Counted from the first letter of the stretch, positions 28,754 to 40,560 are shown. The stretch is DNA of 64,000 nt from Neoarius graeffei (GCF_027579695.1 NC_083577.1:38665198-38729197); one strand, 5' to 3'. The notes: generated by a model from the sequence alone, not told the origin. Made by a program: numbers and translations.

Positions 28754-29167
28754 CTAGCTACCATGACTCCATGGTTCTCCTCTCTTGAGCCACAGCCATC
28801 TTGAGGCCCTCTCTGCCGCTTCGGTGGTATTGCGGATGGCTCTCCTCTTCTGCTGTCCGACGATGCCTAAACACCCCAGTGCGCTGGCCAAGGACCGGGC
28901 CGCAAAGCCTCTGCAGCCTACCTCAATTGGAAGGCACTTTGCCCTCCATCCTGACTGCTGGCAGTCATTGACCAGCCCCGTGTACTTGGAGAGCTTCCTT
29001 TCAAAAGCTTCTTCCAGGCGGTCTTCCCACGGGACTGTCAGCTCCAGCATTACGACCTGCTTGGTGGCCTCGGATACAAGGACGATATCAGGACGGAGGG
29101 TGGTGACTGCAATGTGGCTGGGGACTGCAATGTGGCTGGGGAACTTCAGTTGTTTTTCAAGGTCCAC
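28754..29167 (-). pseudogene. Restriction-like endonuclease domain of the LINE
   Basis: Carries TLRPDIVLVS and, ten residues on, VMLELTVPWEDR, the PD...ELTVPWE core of the R2-type endonuclease, then EEAFERKLSKYTGL and GCRGFAARSL. The PD and E-x-T residues are present. It is in another frame than the zinc-motif block, so a frameshift lies near 29160. Confidence 0.8.
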
Positions 29168-29552
29168 TAGCAGCTGCCAGTCTCTTGCAGAAGTCAGGGT
29201 GCCTGCTGGTGCTTTCTTTGCTTGGGCAACCTGCTCCCCAGCCCTGACAAAGGCAATGGTATACTTGGGGGGGGCGCAGCTGCTTTGCCCATACCAGTCC
29301 TGTGTTGATGGCTTCAGCGATGGTCTTCAGGACTTGGTCATGCCTCCACCGGTAACGCCCTTCTCCAAGTGCTGTTGTGCAGCAGCTAAGAACATGCTCC
29401 AAGGTGCCTCTCTTGGAACACAATGGGCAAGCTGGTGACTCTGCAAGACCCCATGCATGCAGGTTTGATGGACTGGGCAACACGTCGTACACTGCCTGGA
29501 TGAGAAATTTGATGCGGTGAGGGTCAGCTCTCCAGATCTCAGTCCAGGTCAC
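29157..29552 (-). pseudogene. LINE zinc-motif region
   Basis: Shows SPACPLC...GTLEHVLSCC, that is C-x2-C-x7-H-x4-C, the zinc knuckle before the endonuclease of R2-type LINEs, followed by ALGEGRYRWRHDQVL. It is in the frame of the RT block, split from it by a TGA at 29574-29576. Confidence 0.8.
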
Positions 29553-29573
29553 TTTCCTCTCCAGCGCATTCTC

Positions 29574-30365
29574 TCATCGTGTCCAGGCCCCCTGCTGTCT
29601 CATGCCCACCACCCTGCAAGATCTTGTTTCCTCCACAGCAGCCCTCACCTCCTCTTGAACCAGGCGCCGCTTCTCCTTCCCTCTGGTGTTCATTTGTGGA
29701 GTCGGAAAGGATCCTAGACCAGCTCTGCCTCGTGCGACCACCCCCACCAGAGCCCTGTGGCGCAGCCTAGCTTCAGCCATTTGCACGGCCTCTTCTGCCT
29801 TCCACTTTCTACCCGTCCTCACTTGGATTCCAGCATTGGCCACCTTTGGATCACTGGAGTCTCTGTACAGCAACACTTCTCTAGCCCTCGTTACCTTGAA
29901 CTCCTCCTCCAAGGATTTAAAGGGCAGCTGCAGTTTGTTATTGCGCCCATAGAGTGCGATGCTGCTCAGGCTCTTAGGTAACCCCAGCCATCTCCGCAGG
30001 TGGTTGCTGACTTTCCTCTCCAAGGTCTCTACTGTGGATACTGGGATGGCATAGATGAGGAGAGGCCACAGGATCCTGGGGAGGATGCCGTGCTGGTAGA
30101 CCAATGCTTTGAATTTTCCAGGTAGACCGGATTTGTCCACGGATTTCAGCCAGCCATTCAACTCAGCACAGGCTGTCTGGATAGATGTTGCATCCTTGAG
30201 AGAGCTGTCAAAGACCTTGCCCAAACTCTTAACTGGCTTCTCTGTGATCGTTGGGATGGCTGTGCCTGCGATGTTAAACCGGAACTTGTCCTCCACCTTT
30301 CCTTTCCTCAGCACCATGGATCTTGATTTGGCAGGTTTGAAACGCATTCGGGCCCACACCATCAT
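29574..30365 (-). pseudogene. LINE reverse transcriptase, end of palm and thumb
   Basis: 263 codons from just after the FMDD box: RFKPAKSRSMVLRKG, PVKSLGKVFD, LPRILWPLLIYAIP and RRWLGLPKSLSSIALYG. These match the post-catalytic part of RTs in this LINE group. The catalytic FMDD itself is on the same strand near 30440 behind a stop codon. Confidence 0.75.
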
Positions 30366-30660
30366 CTTCTCTAGACCCTTCAGAATCCATCAGCATCCCG
30401 GGACTGATTCCGTCGTGACTGTAAGGTCATCCATGAACGCCCTAATGGGTGGCTGTCATTGCCCAGAACTCATAAGAGGTCCTCTGCACTCTGGCTCAGC
30501 AGACTTAGTGAGCATATTCATGGCCAAGGAGAATAGTGTCACAGAGATCGTGCACCCTGTGATGATGCCAATATCTACCTTGTGCCAACTGAATAGAGTT
30601 GCTCCTGAAGAGACCCTCATCCTGAAGTTGTTGTAGTAGTCAGTAATGAGATCTCTACAT

Positions 30661-30957
30661 CTCTATTATGGCCAAAGAGTTCATTGTTTTTGTCTCACCT
30701 GAACGTGTTATCAAAAAGCTGGTGATCACATAAAAATTTCAGTTCAATCTCAAAACAGCATTTTTATATTTGCATATAATAACTTGTCCTGATTGCTATG
30801 GTATTTTCAGTTGTTTGGAAATTGTTTCAGTTGTTTTGCCTAAGGAGGAACCAGAATTATTTTCTTTTCTGAGGTCTTGGATTTTCCCATGTTATCAAGG
30901 GCACAAATGGCAAAAGGAAGGCACTTTTGGAGCTACAGATACACTTCCAATTAACTC
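30661..30957. other. No feature recognised
   Basis: About 300 bp between the truncated LINE and the truncated Gypsy integrase. No coding support. Confidence 0.3.
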
Positions 30958-32027
30958 CTAATTTTCAAAACTAAAAATAGTCTTTTCTGATGTGGTTGAG
31001 TCCATTAGAATGACTTCTGGCCACTTGGAGTGGTTATCGACCACTACAAAGTACATGCGTCCCTCAAAGAGGCCAGCAAAATCAATGTGAATTTGATGCA
31101 ATGGGGCTGTGGGCCAGGGCCATGGGTGCAGAGGAGTAAGACTAGGTGTTTTCTGGGTGCATTGACACAGCATACAAGTTTTGCTTTTCTCTTCAATCTG
31201 AGCATCAAGACCCAGCCACCACACATAGCTCTGTGCCATGGCTTTCATCTTGACCACTCCAAGGTGCCCTGTGTGCAGTTCCTCTAGCACCTGTTGACAT
31301 AACTTTGGTGGAACTATCACCCTGTTTCCCCACATTAAACAGCCTTGCAGTAGTGTCAATTCATTCTTCCGTACTACTGTAGATATGGCAAAAGGCTACT
31401 ATCAGAGCCCTTGATGGTGGGAAAACAGCCGGTTGACACCATCTCCATCACCTGTGAAAGTGTGATATCCGATCTGGTTTCTCTTCTCACGTCAGCACAG
31501 CGCATTAGTAGACATTCCAGGTGGTTAATAAGGAATGTGTCAATTGTCCCCTGTTTTTCCTTATGCTGCACAGGAAGTGGCAGATGGGACAAGCCATCAG
31601 TGTTGCCTTGATCAGCAGCACACCGGTACTTGATAGTGTAATTGTGTGCTGCTAGTAAGAGTGCCCATCGCTGTACTCTCACTGCAGCCATTGAAGGACT
31701 TGCCTTGCTAGGGCTCAGTATGGTTGTTAGTGGGTGGTGATCAGTGAGCAAAATGAAATGATGACCATAGAGATAGGAGTGAAAACGCCTAACTCCAAAA
31801 ATGATTCCCAGCACTTCTTGCTCAATTTGAGCATAGTTTTGCTCTGCTTTGCTCAGTGTTCTTGAAGTGAAGGCTATGGGTTTTTCTTCGCCACTTGGCA
31901 ATTGATGGGAAATGACAGCTCCAATGCCATAGGGCAAAGCATCGCAAGCAAGTATAACGGGAAGTTTAGGATCATAGTGGGTCAAAACACTGTTCTTTTG
32001 TGTCACGGAATGCACTGTCACATTCAT
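30958..32027 (-). pseudogene. Gypsy RNase H and integrase part
   Basis: 32027-31374 has VILACDALPYGIGAV, IAFTSRTLSKAE and QEVLGIIFGVRRFHSYLYG, the RNase H of Ty3/Gypsy elements, ending at a stop. 31359-30958 has HTGHLGVVKMKA, CMLCQ of the HHCC zinc site, and IHIDFAGLFEGRMYFVVVD with the first catalytic Asp. The second Asp and the Glu are missing because the element ends here. Confidence 0.8.
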
Positions 32028-32679
32028 CTGACCATTCCCACTTCACATCTTTGTGAAGCAACACATTCAATGAATGGAGTAAGGTTGATAGGTTTGGAAC
32101 AAAACGTGCATAGTAGTTAATGAGTCCCAGGGAAGAGCACAATTGACTTGTGTTGGTGGGCTCAGGAGCATCCATTATGGCACAAATTTTATCAGGTGAC
32201 TTATGAAGTCCTTTTGAATAAATTATATGCCCCAGATACTCCAGAGAGCTCCTGAAAAACTCACACTTCTCCTTTTGGACTCTTAATCCAAATTGTTTCA
32301 GCCGACTAAGTACAGGCTCCAAATTTTCCAGATGATGGGCGTCATCTCGGCCTGTGATAAGGATATCATCCAGAAAGCAGTGGACATTGGGAAGTCCTTG
32401 TAGCACCTGGTCCATGATCTTCTGAAAAATTGAGGGTGTGGATGTTATTCCAAAAGGCAAATGATTGTAGCAAAACATGCCTTTGTGTGTGGTGATGGGG
32501 AGATATTTCCATGAATTTTCACTGACAGGCACCTGAAGATAAGCCTGTGAGAGATCCAATTTACTGAAATGATGTCCTCTGGACAGAGATACAAACAAAT
32601 CCTCAATACGAGGTATTGGATAATGTTCAATGCATAAAGCTGGATTAACTGTGACTTTAAAATCCCCACAAATTCTCAC
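31972..32679 (-). pseudogene. Gypsy reverse transcriptase
   Basis: 236 codons: RICGDFKVTVNPAL, FSKLDLSQAYLQ, LPFGITSTPSIFQ, CFLDDILITG (catalytic LDD) and YLGHIIYSKGLH. It overlaps the RNase H block in another frame, so a frameshift lies around 32000. Confidence 0.85.
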
Positions 32680-32809
32680 ACCACCATTCTTCTTGAACTA
32701 TGGGGGTTGCCCAATCACTGAATTGAACTGGGGAAATCACTCCTTGTTGGAGCGATCTATTGATTTCAGCTTCCACCTTTGGTTTCAATGTGTATGGGAC
32801 TATGCGTGC

Positions 32810-34265
32810 TTAACAGAACTTTGGCTGTTGGCCTGGTTTTAATGTCAGGGAAGCTTCAAACCCCTTCAATGTTCCTAGAGTTTCACTGAAATCCTTGCTG
32901 TGATGTTTCGGCATGTTTTCAAGAGTCGCACTAGCCTTGTGCATGGTTTTCACTGTCTTTATTTCACACCAGTCAAGCTTTATGTTCCTTAACCATTCAC
33001 AGCCAAACAGTGGAGGTGACTTCCCTTTCACAACATATAAGGGCAATCTGATTTTCTGTTTGTTCATCTTCACCAATACTTTCAATATTCCCTCTGGTAA
33101 CAGCAATTCTCCTGTGCATGTTTTCAAAACGACATCAGTCTTCTGTAAATGTAAATGGGCAAATTTGGCTTTGTACAACTGCATTGAAATCAAGGACACA
33201 GCTGCTCCGGTGTCAAGTTCCATATCAATCGCATGACCTTCAATCTTGGGTCTAATCATCATCAAAGATGGTGCATTGACCTTTTTAACTGCCATCACTG
33301 GCTCCGTGTCACAAACTACTGCTGACACCATATGCAGAGTTGATTCAGAGTCTGAATCAGATACAGAATCCTTCTTACTGTCAAATGTGTTGGCCTCCAC
33401 TTTATGAACTTTCTCTCTCCTAGCCTTTTCAGAGTGTTTCTCTAGTTTCATTTTTGTTTCATGCTTTTCCTTTGTGTACTTTTGGTCACCCTTTTTATTT
33501 TTTACACAAGCAGGTGATGTGGCCTTTCTTTTTACAATTGTGACAATACTTCTCCCTATAGTAACAGTCTCGGTCACTGTAGTCTGTCTTGCCACATCAA
33601 AAGCATTTGTCTCCCCCTTGTGGTGATGAAAACGATACAGCATGCACTTTCAGAGAACTTTTTAAGTGCTGAGATTCTCTGGCTACAGCTTCCATTGACG
33701 ATGCAGTGTCTACAGCACGCTGAAAAGTTAGAGCTTCCTCAGTTAACAGTTTTCTTTGGATATTTTTATTACTCAGTCCACACACAAGTCTATCACGCAA
33801 AGCATCTTGCAAATCAGCGCCAAAATCACAGTGTTCAGACAGATTCTTTAGAATGGCTACATACTGTGCAACACTCTCTCCTTCTTCCTGATTACATGTG
33901 TGAAAACAGAATCTCTCCGCAATTACAGTAGGCTTCAGAGAGAATTGACTATTTAGAATTGTCACGAGTTGATGGTATGTTTTACTTCCTGGTTTGTCTA
34001 GCGCTAGCAAACTACGCAGCAGTCCATACGTTGTAGCCACCATTACACTCAAAAATACAGCCACTTTCTTTGAGGCAGGATCATCATTGGCACTAACAAA
34101 ATGTTCAAACCTCTCAACATATGTTGACCATTGCTCAATGGATTCATCAAAGGCATCAATATGTCTGATGAGAATATGTCTCAATATTCTCGTATTTGCT
34201 CCCTCCTCGATAGTTTGGTCTAAGGCTTCAATCACTGCGATTTCTTCATCATCCAACCGTATCAA
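32810..34265 (-). pseudogene. Gypsy gag and protease
   Basis: 34265-33597 is gag, with FDESIEQWSTYVERFEHF and DRLVCGLSNKNIQRKLL; it ends in a TGA that falls inside the first zinc knuckle (C-F-stop-C). The gag frame continues to a second knuckle C-x2-C-x4-H-x4-C near 33530. 33643-32810 in another frame holds the protease with MELDTGAAVSLIS. So gag carries a nonsense change and then the frame shifts to protease. Confidence 0.8.
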
Positions 34266-34290
34266 TGGGTTACTTATCTCATCGCCAATT

Positions 34291-34499
34291 TATTGTGACT
34301 TCTACAGTTAGACTACAGTCATATTATCGCATAATACAGCATCAATATGCAGGACAACTCGAATGAAGACTGACAACATTTAGGGAGCAATCCTACACTG
34401 GTTTATTTACTGATGTGCACACATACCACTGGATGTCACAGAGCATAACAGTATTATTCCCAGTACATCACAGTTTGGAACATATAGGAGGCCAGGTGG
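34291..34499. other. Possible LTR remnant of the decayed Gypsy element
   Basis: Lies upstream of its primer-site-like sequence and contains tttatt motifs that would be AATAAA on the minus strand. No second LTR to compare with, so the boundary is unknown. Confidence 0.3.
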
Positions 34500-35140
34500 A
34501 CAGCTCTCTGGAGGTGTTTGAGGTTGCGAATCCCTTATCTCCTTGTCTAGGTCCCATGTAATTGCCTGGATGAAACATTTGGGTGTTAGGATGGGATGAG
34601 ATTCAGGGTTGTGAGGAGAGGAGATGAGCTGAAGATCTGAGACAGGGTGTCTGCCTTAGTGTTCTTGGTGCCTAGGTGATAAGATATCGTGAAGCGGAAG
34701 TGTGTGAAAAACAGTGCCCATCTGGTTTGGCATGGATTGAATCACTTTGCCTTCTTGAGATTTTCAAGGTTCTTATGGTCTGTTAGGATGATGAAGAGGT
34801 GTGTGGCTCCCTCCAGCCAGTGCCTCCATTCTTCCAGAGCTAGCTTGATAGCTAGTAGTTCTCTATTCCTGATGTCATAGTTTCTCTCTGCAGAGGTGAG
34901 CTTCTTTGAAAAGAATGCTACTTGGTGGCGCTTGGGTTTCTCGCTGAAGTGCTGTGAGAGGATTCCTCCTACACCAGTCTCAGAGGCATCTACCTCGACC
35001 GTGAATGGTCTGGTTGGGTCAGGATGTTGAAGTATTGGGGCTGTGGTGAAGGCAGTCTTGAGCTTACTGAAGACCTCTTCAGCCATGGGAGTCCAGTGAA
35101 GGCATTTAGATCCCTTCTTCAACAGGGAAGTCAAAGGCGC
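34500..35140 (-). pseudogene. Chromovirus-type Gypsy fragment (RT end and RNase H)
   Basis: 35134-34742 reads [56 protein letters not shown] and TDHKNLE. It is like the RNase H of the chromovirus at 52293-53906 (same VEVDAS, ELLA(I/V)[10 protein letters not shown] and TDHKNLEYL landmarks) but from a different copy. Similarity runs on with stops to about 34510. It is a fragment next to the decayed Gypsy element of another group. Confidence 0.8.
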
Positions 35141-36165
35141 CGCAATAGTGCTGAAACTGATCAGGATATTTTGGTTAATTAAGATTTATGAATGAACATA
35201 ACTTCTTCATCATGTTTCTATTTAACAGTTATTCCATGAAATCAAGTCATATACAAGCTGATAGCCAATGAAGCGCATAGCGCCGAGTCGGCTATAAGCC
35301 ATGTATGACGAGATTGAGTGAAATAACTTTTATTATATCCACATTCACTGGATTTTGAGAAACAGAGCATTTTTTTTTTTGCAAATTCAATAAATAAAAA
35401 CTTTATACAAAACGTCCAACAAAATAATTTCCACTTAGAATGCAAACAAACCAGTGAAATGACAGTAGCAATTTGTGAAAAATGTGAAAATAATAATTCA
35501 GCCACAATGTTATAGATGATTATAACAATCAACACTGTTCATCGTCTGAAACTAGCAGTATTCCAAAGCCTGTAAAATGAAGAAGCATTCTTTGGCCTTT
35601 GCCTCTCAATGTGCCGAAGCACTTGGCAGCAGAATGAGCCTGTTGGACTGATAAAACTCCCAAACCATGAAGGGTTCTCTTTTGGGTATGGATAATGTTC
35701 AGTGCACCTCACTAGTGGTATTTATTGAAGTAAATGCATTTATACTGAACATGACACAGCAGATGAGCGGGTTTCCAAAGATTTTTTTGTAATGTTTCCT
35801 AATATCAAGCTTTATTTAACTAATCACTCATTTATAAATGTTTTGATAAGACATTCTGAGATTTGATGTTGTTGTTGTACAGTGTGGTCGACTCAGTCAA
35901 TCTCTAGGTTGTACAAATTCTGATCACTTATTTCTTACCTTCTCAACAAGCTTGATTTGGATTCAGATTTTCCTGCTGTAAACACTCGACATGTTATCCA
36001 CCTCTTTAAATCACCAATTTCATTGTCTTCCATAACAGAGCATGTCAAAATTGCTCTTCTCACATTGCTCTCACATAAAATTAATCTGACATCCACTACA
36101 TTGCCTAACTACCGACCCTGGCTATCCCCCATAATGCATTGCGATAAACAAGTAGTTATGCTGGG
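35141..36165. other. No feature recognised
   Basis: About 1 kb of mixed composition. A frame at 35957-36169 contains HVIHLFKSPIS but no family was recognised. Confidence 0.3.
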
Positions 36166-36946
36166 GTAGTTATGCTTGGGGGCTATTAACTCAATGTACT
36201 TGCAATGTACAAGAAAAATAATTGAACACCAGCAGCAGATTCAACATGTTTCCCCCATTGACTGTGAGAGGTGCATGCACATTCTGTGTATTCGGCTGTG
36301 AGCAAGTTGCTTTTTGTTTTGAACAAGTGGTCCGGGTCTCTTGTAAATTCAGAGCAAACTAAATGAGTACTTGGGCTAAGATGTTCATCTCATTATCTCT
36401 AGCTTTATCCTGTTCTACAGGGTCGCAGGCAAGCTGGAGCCTATCCCAGCTGACTACGGGTGAAAGGCAGGGTACACCCTGGACAAGTCGCCAGGTCATC
36501 ACAGGGCTGACATATGGACACAGACAACCATTCACACCTACAGTCAATTTAGAGTCACCAGTTAACCTAACCTGCATGTCTTTGGACTGTGGGGGAAACC
36601 GGAGCACCCAGAGGAAACCCACGTGGACAACATGCAAACTCCACACAGAAAGGCCCTCGCCGGCCACGGGGCTCGAACCCGGACCTTCTTGCTGTGAGGC
36701 GACAGCACTAACCACTACACCACCATGCCGCCCCGGCTAAGATGTTGTTTGGGAAAACCATGTTAGCTTGATGGTGGATCTTAGGAGGTAATTAAAGACA
36801 CTCTTGGCCTTGAGAGGCTTTCGGGAAACCCACCCCTGTTCTGGTACACTGGCTTTCTTTCGTCTACTTTCTGACTACTTTCCACTACAATTGTCTAAGT
36901 GACATATCTCTGTGCTGAGGTAGTTATGCTTGGGGGCTATTAACTC
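36166..36946. repeat. 27-bp direct repeats flanking 727 bp
   Basis: The 27 bases beginning gtagttatgcttgggggcta occur identically at 36166-36192 and 36920-36946. The interval includes a V-SINE with its own duplication. Origin is not clear. Confidence 0.7.
36386..36734 (-). repeat. V-SINE, near full length
   Basis: Minus-strand copy with exact 12-bp duplication, ggctaagatgtt, at 36374-36385 and 36735-36746. Tail at left, tRNA head with gggctcgaacc at right. Confidence 0.93.
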
Positions 36947-36948
36947 GG

Positions 36949-37208
36949 TCACCCCTAAAGGCTGACCTAATTTCACATGCCGTATGATAGAGTCCCCTAT
37001 AACCAGAGCTCTTTCAGGTTTTTCAGTGGGTGCATCACTAAGGAGAGCAAACCTGTTTGACACGTGATGCAGAGAGGAGTGGTGCTCCTGTGGGTGAGCC
37101 TCAGCAGTAGCTTTGGCTCTATGCTTATGCCGCCGAACTGTCACCCATTCGCCCCACTGTAAGGGCTCTAATGCCGGAGTTGGGGGATTACTAACTCCAC
37201 CTTTTAAG
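36949..37208 (-). pseudogene. Inverted copy of a CR1/L2-type LINE ORF1 segment
   Basis: On the minus strand it reads VTVRRHKHRAKATAE, HPQEHHSSLHHVSNRFALLSD and ERALVIGDSIIRHVKLGQPLG. The same segment is at about 39480-39745 on the plus strand with substitutions. ALVIGDSIIRH is block I (GDS) of an SGNH esterase-like domain. Similarity stops at 36949. Confidence 0.8.
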
Positions 37209-38902
37209 CAGGGGCGGAGCTACAGGGGTGGCTGGGGGGGCACTAGCCTCCCCTGGAATCTGATTGGCTACCCCAGGTGCCCCCCCAGATGATTGACATG
37301 TTACGGCACCACACGAGAAAAGCCAGTTGCATTGAAGTCTGTGACTGCTAGGTTCCTCCTGTACAGTAGATGGCACAATGCAAGCTACCACAAGGTGTTG
37401 CAATCCAATTTACAATAGAAGACATGGGAAAGAAGAAAAGAAGAAGGAACCATTGAACAGAAAAGGCAGCTGCTACTCAGCCAGATGGATTTTAAGACTG
37501 ACCTATATCGGTGAGTACACGACCGCAGTTTATCCCAAAATAAGTTCACGAGTTCAATAAGATCAGTCAGTGGATCTTCTGGCCAATCGATTTTCATTTC
37601 ATAAATCAGAATGATTTGGCAATTCTTCTATTTGGCAATAGAAAAGGTGAAAACGCAGATGTAGTCAAAATAGGTGTGATGTGACCTTTAGCAGTATGAA
37701 CAATGTTCAGAATTAAGTAAATCATGGTGTATTTTGAAGACTAGACCCTCTTTTGAAGGAAGTACAGGGAGTGTGTTCATTACCGTGGCACTCAACCTTC
37801 TTGTTGTAAGTGCAAAAAACGCCCATTCTGCTAGGGAAAGAGTGTACGGAGCACTGTGCTACTGTCAGTAGCTTCTCTGCCTTAAAGCTAATAAAAACAC
37901 ATCTCAGGACAACAATGGTCGATGACCGGTTAAATCATCTGGGTATTCTAAGTTTTGAGTCCAGGAGGGCACATGCCCTTAACATGGATGACTTTGTCAG
38001 TTATTTTGCCACTTCTCATCACAATAGAAGAATTATGCTTTTTTGAAGCTAAGATGGGTATCATTAGTTTTTGGTTATGACCAAGCTCTGCACTGTGTCC
38101 TGCTTACCTGTGTAGTATGTTCTACTTAGTTAAATCTTGGTGGTCTTCATATGTCATGTCAAATTGGTAATTGGCCATTTATTTATTTATTTTTTGTGGA
38201 AAGTTGATGGTTTGATGGACTACTGGCTGTGTGAACAACTGACTATATGTACCTGTGTGTGTGAGTAACTGTGTGACTGTGTAACTGACTCAGTGTGTCA
38301 GTAACTGAGTAACTGTGTGACTTGAGTTACTATGTGCATTTTAGTTCCAGTCAGTGGTGTCAGGGTGTTGGTAAATGCACCGTATTCATTTTGTACATTA
38401 ATAAACTACAACTTACACTCAAAATGACATCTTCTGTGTGCTTAATACGTAGCTACTTAAACATGATTGTAAATTGAAAGTATTGTTTAGAAGTTTATTT
38501 ATTTAAGAAGGATCAATGTGTATTAATTAACATGTAAATGCACTAGAAATAATCACTGACTAGTTTTCTTTCATCTGTAGTCCCTGGAATTTTAATGTTG
38601 AAAGAAAGAAAGGTGTGTATGTATATATAACAAAAAGACAAAAATAATTAGAAGTCATGACATGGCCAAGAACACAAGACAAGAACAGGTGCAACACCAT
38701 GTAAGAATAAATAATAATAATAACAATAATGCATAATTTAAACACATAAGATAAAAAACAGATATACAGCACACAATCGCTAATGTTAATCGTGAGTGCT
38801 CGTGCATATTTGTGTGTGTAGTAGTAGGAACCATTGACCCCCCTGAAATAGTCCTGGCCACCCCCTTGCCCCCCCAAGGAAAAAAGTCTAGTTCCGCCAC
38901 TG
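37209..38902. mobile_element. Non-autonomous hAT element
   Basis: Ends caggggcggagcta and, inverted, cagtggcggaacta, with an exact 8-bp duplication, cttttaag, at 37201-37208 and 38903-38910. 1694 bp without a transposase frame. It sits at the edge of the inverted LINE ORF1 segment. Confidence 0.88.
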
Positions 38903-39268
38903 CTTTTAAGGGTGATTGGGTTGCTCATGTGCATTCTGTGCTACGCAATTCCTGGTTCCTGAGTCGTTTGCGATGAGTCTTTTTTCCGCGAGTGTTGGCG
39001 TTAATCACTAATCTTTTTTATTTTTTCTCCAAACAATTTTCCAGTATCCTCTTCATTTTTTATTGTACTTTTGCTTTCCTTTTTATACTTTCCCTTTTGC
39101 TTTCCTTTTTCCGTTTTTTTCTCTCTCTTTTTTTGGAAGAACGCCAAAACCGGAAGCTTTCTTTTTTTCTCCTCCTGCATAAAGACCACAAGTGGAGGCC
39201 ATCCACATAGGATCTGTTTTAATATCAACAGATCTTCAATTAAGGTGCCGTATGTGAATCCTTTCATC

Positions 39269-40151
39269 ATGGCACACCTTCAGCCTGTTCAGTGTGCTGA
39301 GTGCAGGATGTTTAGTCATTCTTCCTCCATCGCTAGCGATAGCTTTACTTGTGATAAGTACAGATTAGTTAGCTCTCTGATGGAGAAGATTACAGTATTA
39401 GAAGCGCGTATCCAGGCTTTAGAGAAGGCCGGTGAGAATGAGAACAATGTAGTTTCTGTAGGGGAAAGTCTGGATGGATGCCCTAGGTGGAGTTAGTAAT
39501 CCCCCAACTCCGGCATTCGAGCCCTTACAGCAGGGCGAATGGGTGATGGCTCGGCAGCATAAGTGTAGAGCCAAAGCTCCCGCTGAGGCTCGCCCACAGG
39601 AGCACCACTCCTCTCTGCGTCACGTGTCGAACAGGTTTGCTCTCCTTAGTGATAGAGCAAGGAGAAACCTGAAAGAGCTCTGGTTATAGGGGACTCTATC
39701 ATACGGCATGTGAAATTAGGTCAGCCTTTAGGGGCACCAGCAGCTTTAGTCAGATGTATACCGGGAGCCAGGGTGCCAGAAATAGCAGGTAATCTTAGGT
39801 TCTTAGGCAAGCACAGGTTCTCAAAGATAGTTATCCATGCAGGAGCTAATGATATACGCCTTCGTCAGTCTGAGGTTACTAAGAGTAACTTTGTAGAGGT
39901 GTTTAAATTAGCGAAGGCGATGTCCAATGCTGTAGTATGCTCTGGCCCCATCCCAATGTGGTGTCCCAATGCGGCGTGGCGATGTAGCTTACAGCAAGTT
40001 ATGGTCGCTGAACTGCTGGTTGTCCAGGTGGTGCTTTGAAAACAGCGTGAGCTTTATAGATAATTGGGCTAATTTTGAGGGCACTGCTGGCCTGTTAGGG
40101 TGGGACGGTATCCATCCCACTCAGGAAGGTGCTGGTCTCATTTCCTGCAGC
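39269..40151 (+). pseudogene. LINE ORF1 with SGNH-esterase-like domain
   Basis: Starts at an ATG with MAHLQPVQCAECRMF, a C-x2-C motif and a coiled-coil-like LMEKITVLEARIQALEKA. A frameshift near 39480 is followed by the basic HKCRAKAPAE region; a second shift near 39680 leads to GDSIIRHVKLGQPLG, VIHAGANDIRLRQSE (block III, GxND) and GLLGWDGIHPTQEGA (block V, DxxH). SGNH esterase domains are established in ORF1 of CR1-group LINEs. It is cut at 40151 by the hAT. Confidence 0.8.
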
Positions 40152-40339
40152 CAGTGTTGGGAAGGTTACTTTTAAAATGTAATCCCCTACAAATTACAGA
40201 TTACATGCTCCAAAATGTAATTTGTACCGTAATCCATTAGGTTACTTAAGGTGAGTAACGTAATCTGATTACTTTGGATTACTTGACATTACCATCTTTT
40301 TAAAGACTACATGAATGTGTTGAAAACTGCCCAACACAT

Positions 40340-40560
40340 TAGAGGCATTTTACTTCTATTGAGGAGGCCGAAGAAGGGATGCCTGCGCAGAGTGTGCAGC
40401 ATTCTCAAAGACTCCTCTCATCTGGCAAACAGACTCTTCTAGATCCTTCCCTCCAAGAGACGCTTCAGGAGCCTACCCACCAAAACCACCAGATACAGAA
40501 AGAGCTTTTTCTCCACAGCAGTCACCCTACAAACTTTATTTAAAGATGATCTTCCCCTTC
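40340..40560 (+). repeat. LINE C-terminal fragment within the hAT
   Basis: A short stretch reads RRVCSILKDSSHLANRLF, then ILPSKRRFRSLPTKTTRYRK and SFFSTAV, in the plus direction with one stop. This resembles the C-terminal end of L2/Rex1-type LINE proteins. Extent is approximate. Confidence 0.5.

Larger units (their letters stand above)
28740..30660 (-). mobile_element. 5'-truncated LINE with restriction-like endonuclease
   Basis: A minus-strand LINE fragment: RT end with FMDD near 30440, thumb and connection, a CCHC zinc motif, and a C-terminal PD-(D/E)XK-type endonuclease. This order is that of the R2/NeSL group rather than the APE-type LINEs elsewhere in the window. The RT palm upstream of 30660 is missing. 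Such LINEs often use specific targets; none can be named here. Confidence 0.75.
30958..34290 (-). mobile_element. Decayed Ty3/Gypsy retrotransposon, 3'-truncated
   Basis: On the minus strand: gag, zinc knuckles, protease, RT, RNase H and the first half of integrase. It resembles the K02A2.6-type Gypsy group. The right side shows a primer-site-like TTGGCGATGAG near 34285 directly upstream of gag, and likely LTR remnant beyond. The left end is cut in integrase after SEKTIF near 30970, so no 3' LTR remains. Confidence 0.8.

Noticed and set aside
28785..29438. Long plus-strand frame of 217 codons
   Set aside because: It is antisense to the restriction-like endonuclease LINE, which has clear motifs on the minus strand.
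36949..39745. Twin-priming inversion of one LINE copy
   Set aside because: Twin priming gives non-overlapping halves, but here both orientations contain the same ORF1 segment, so two copies are involved.
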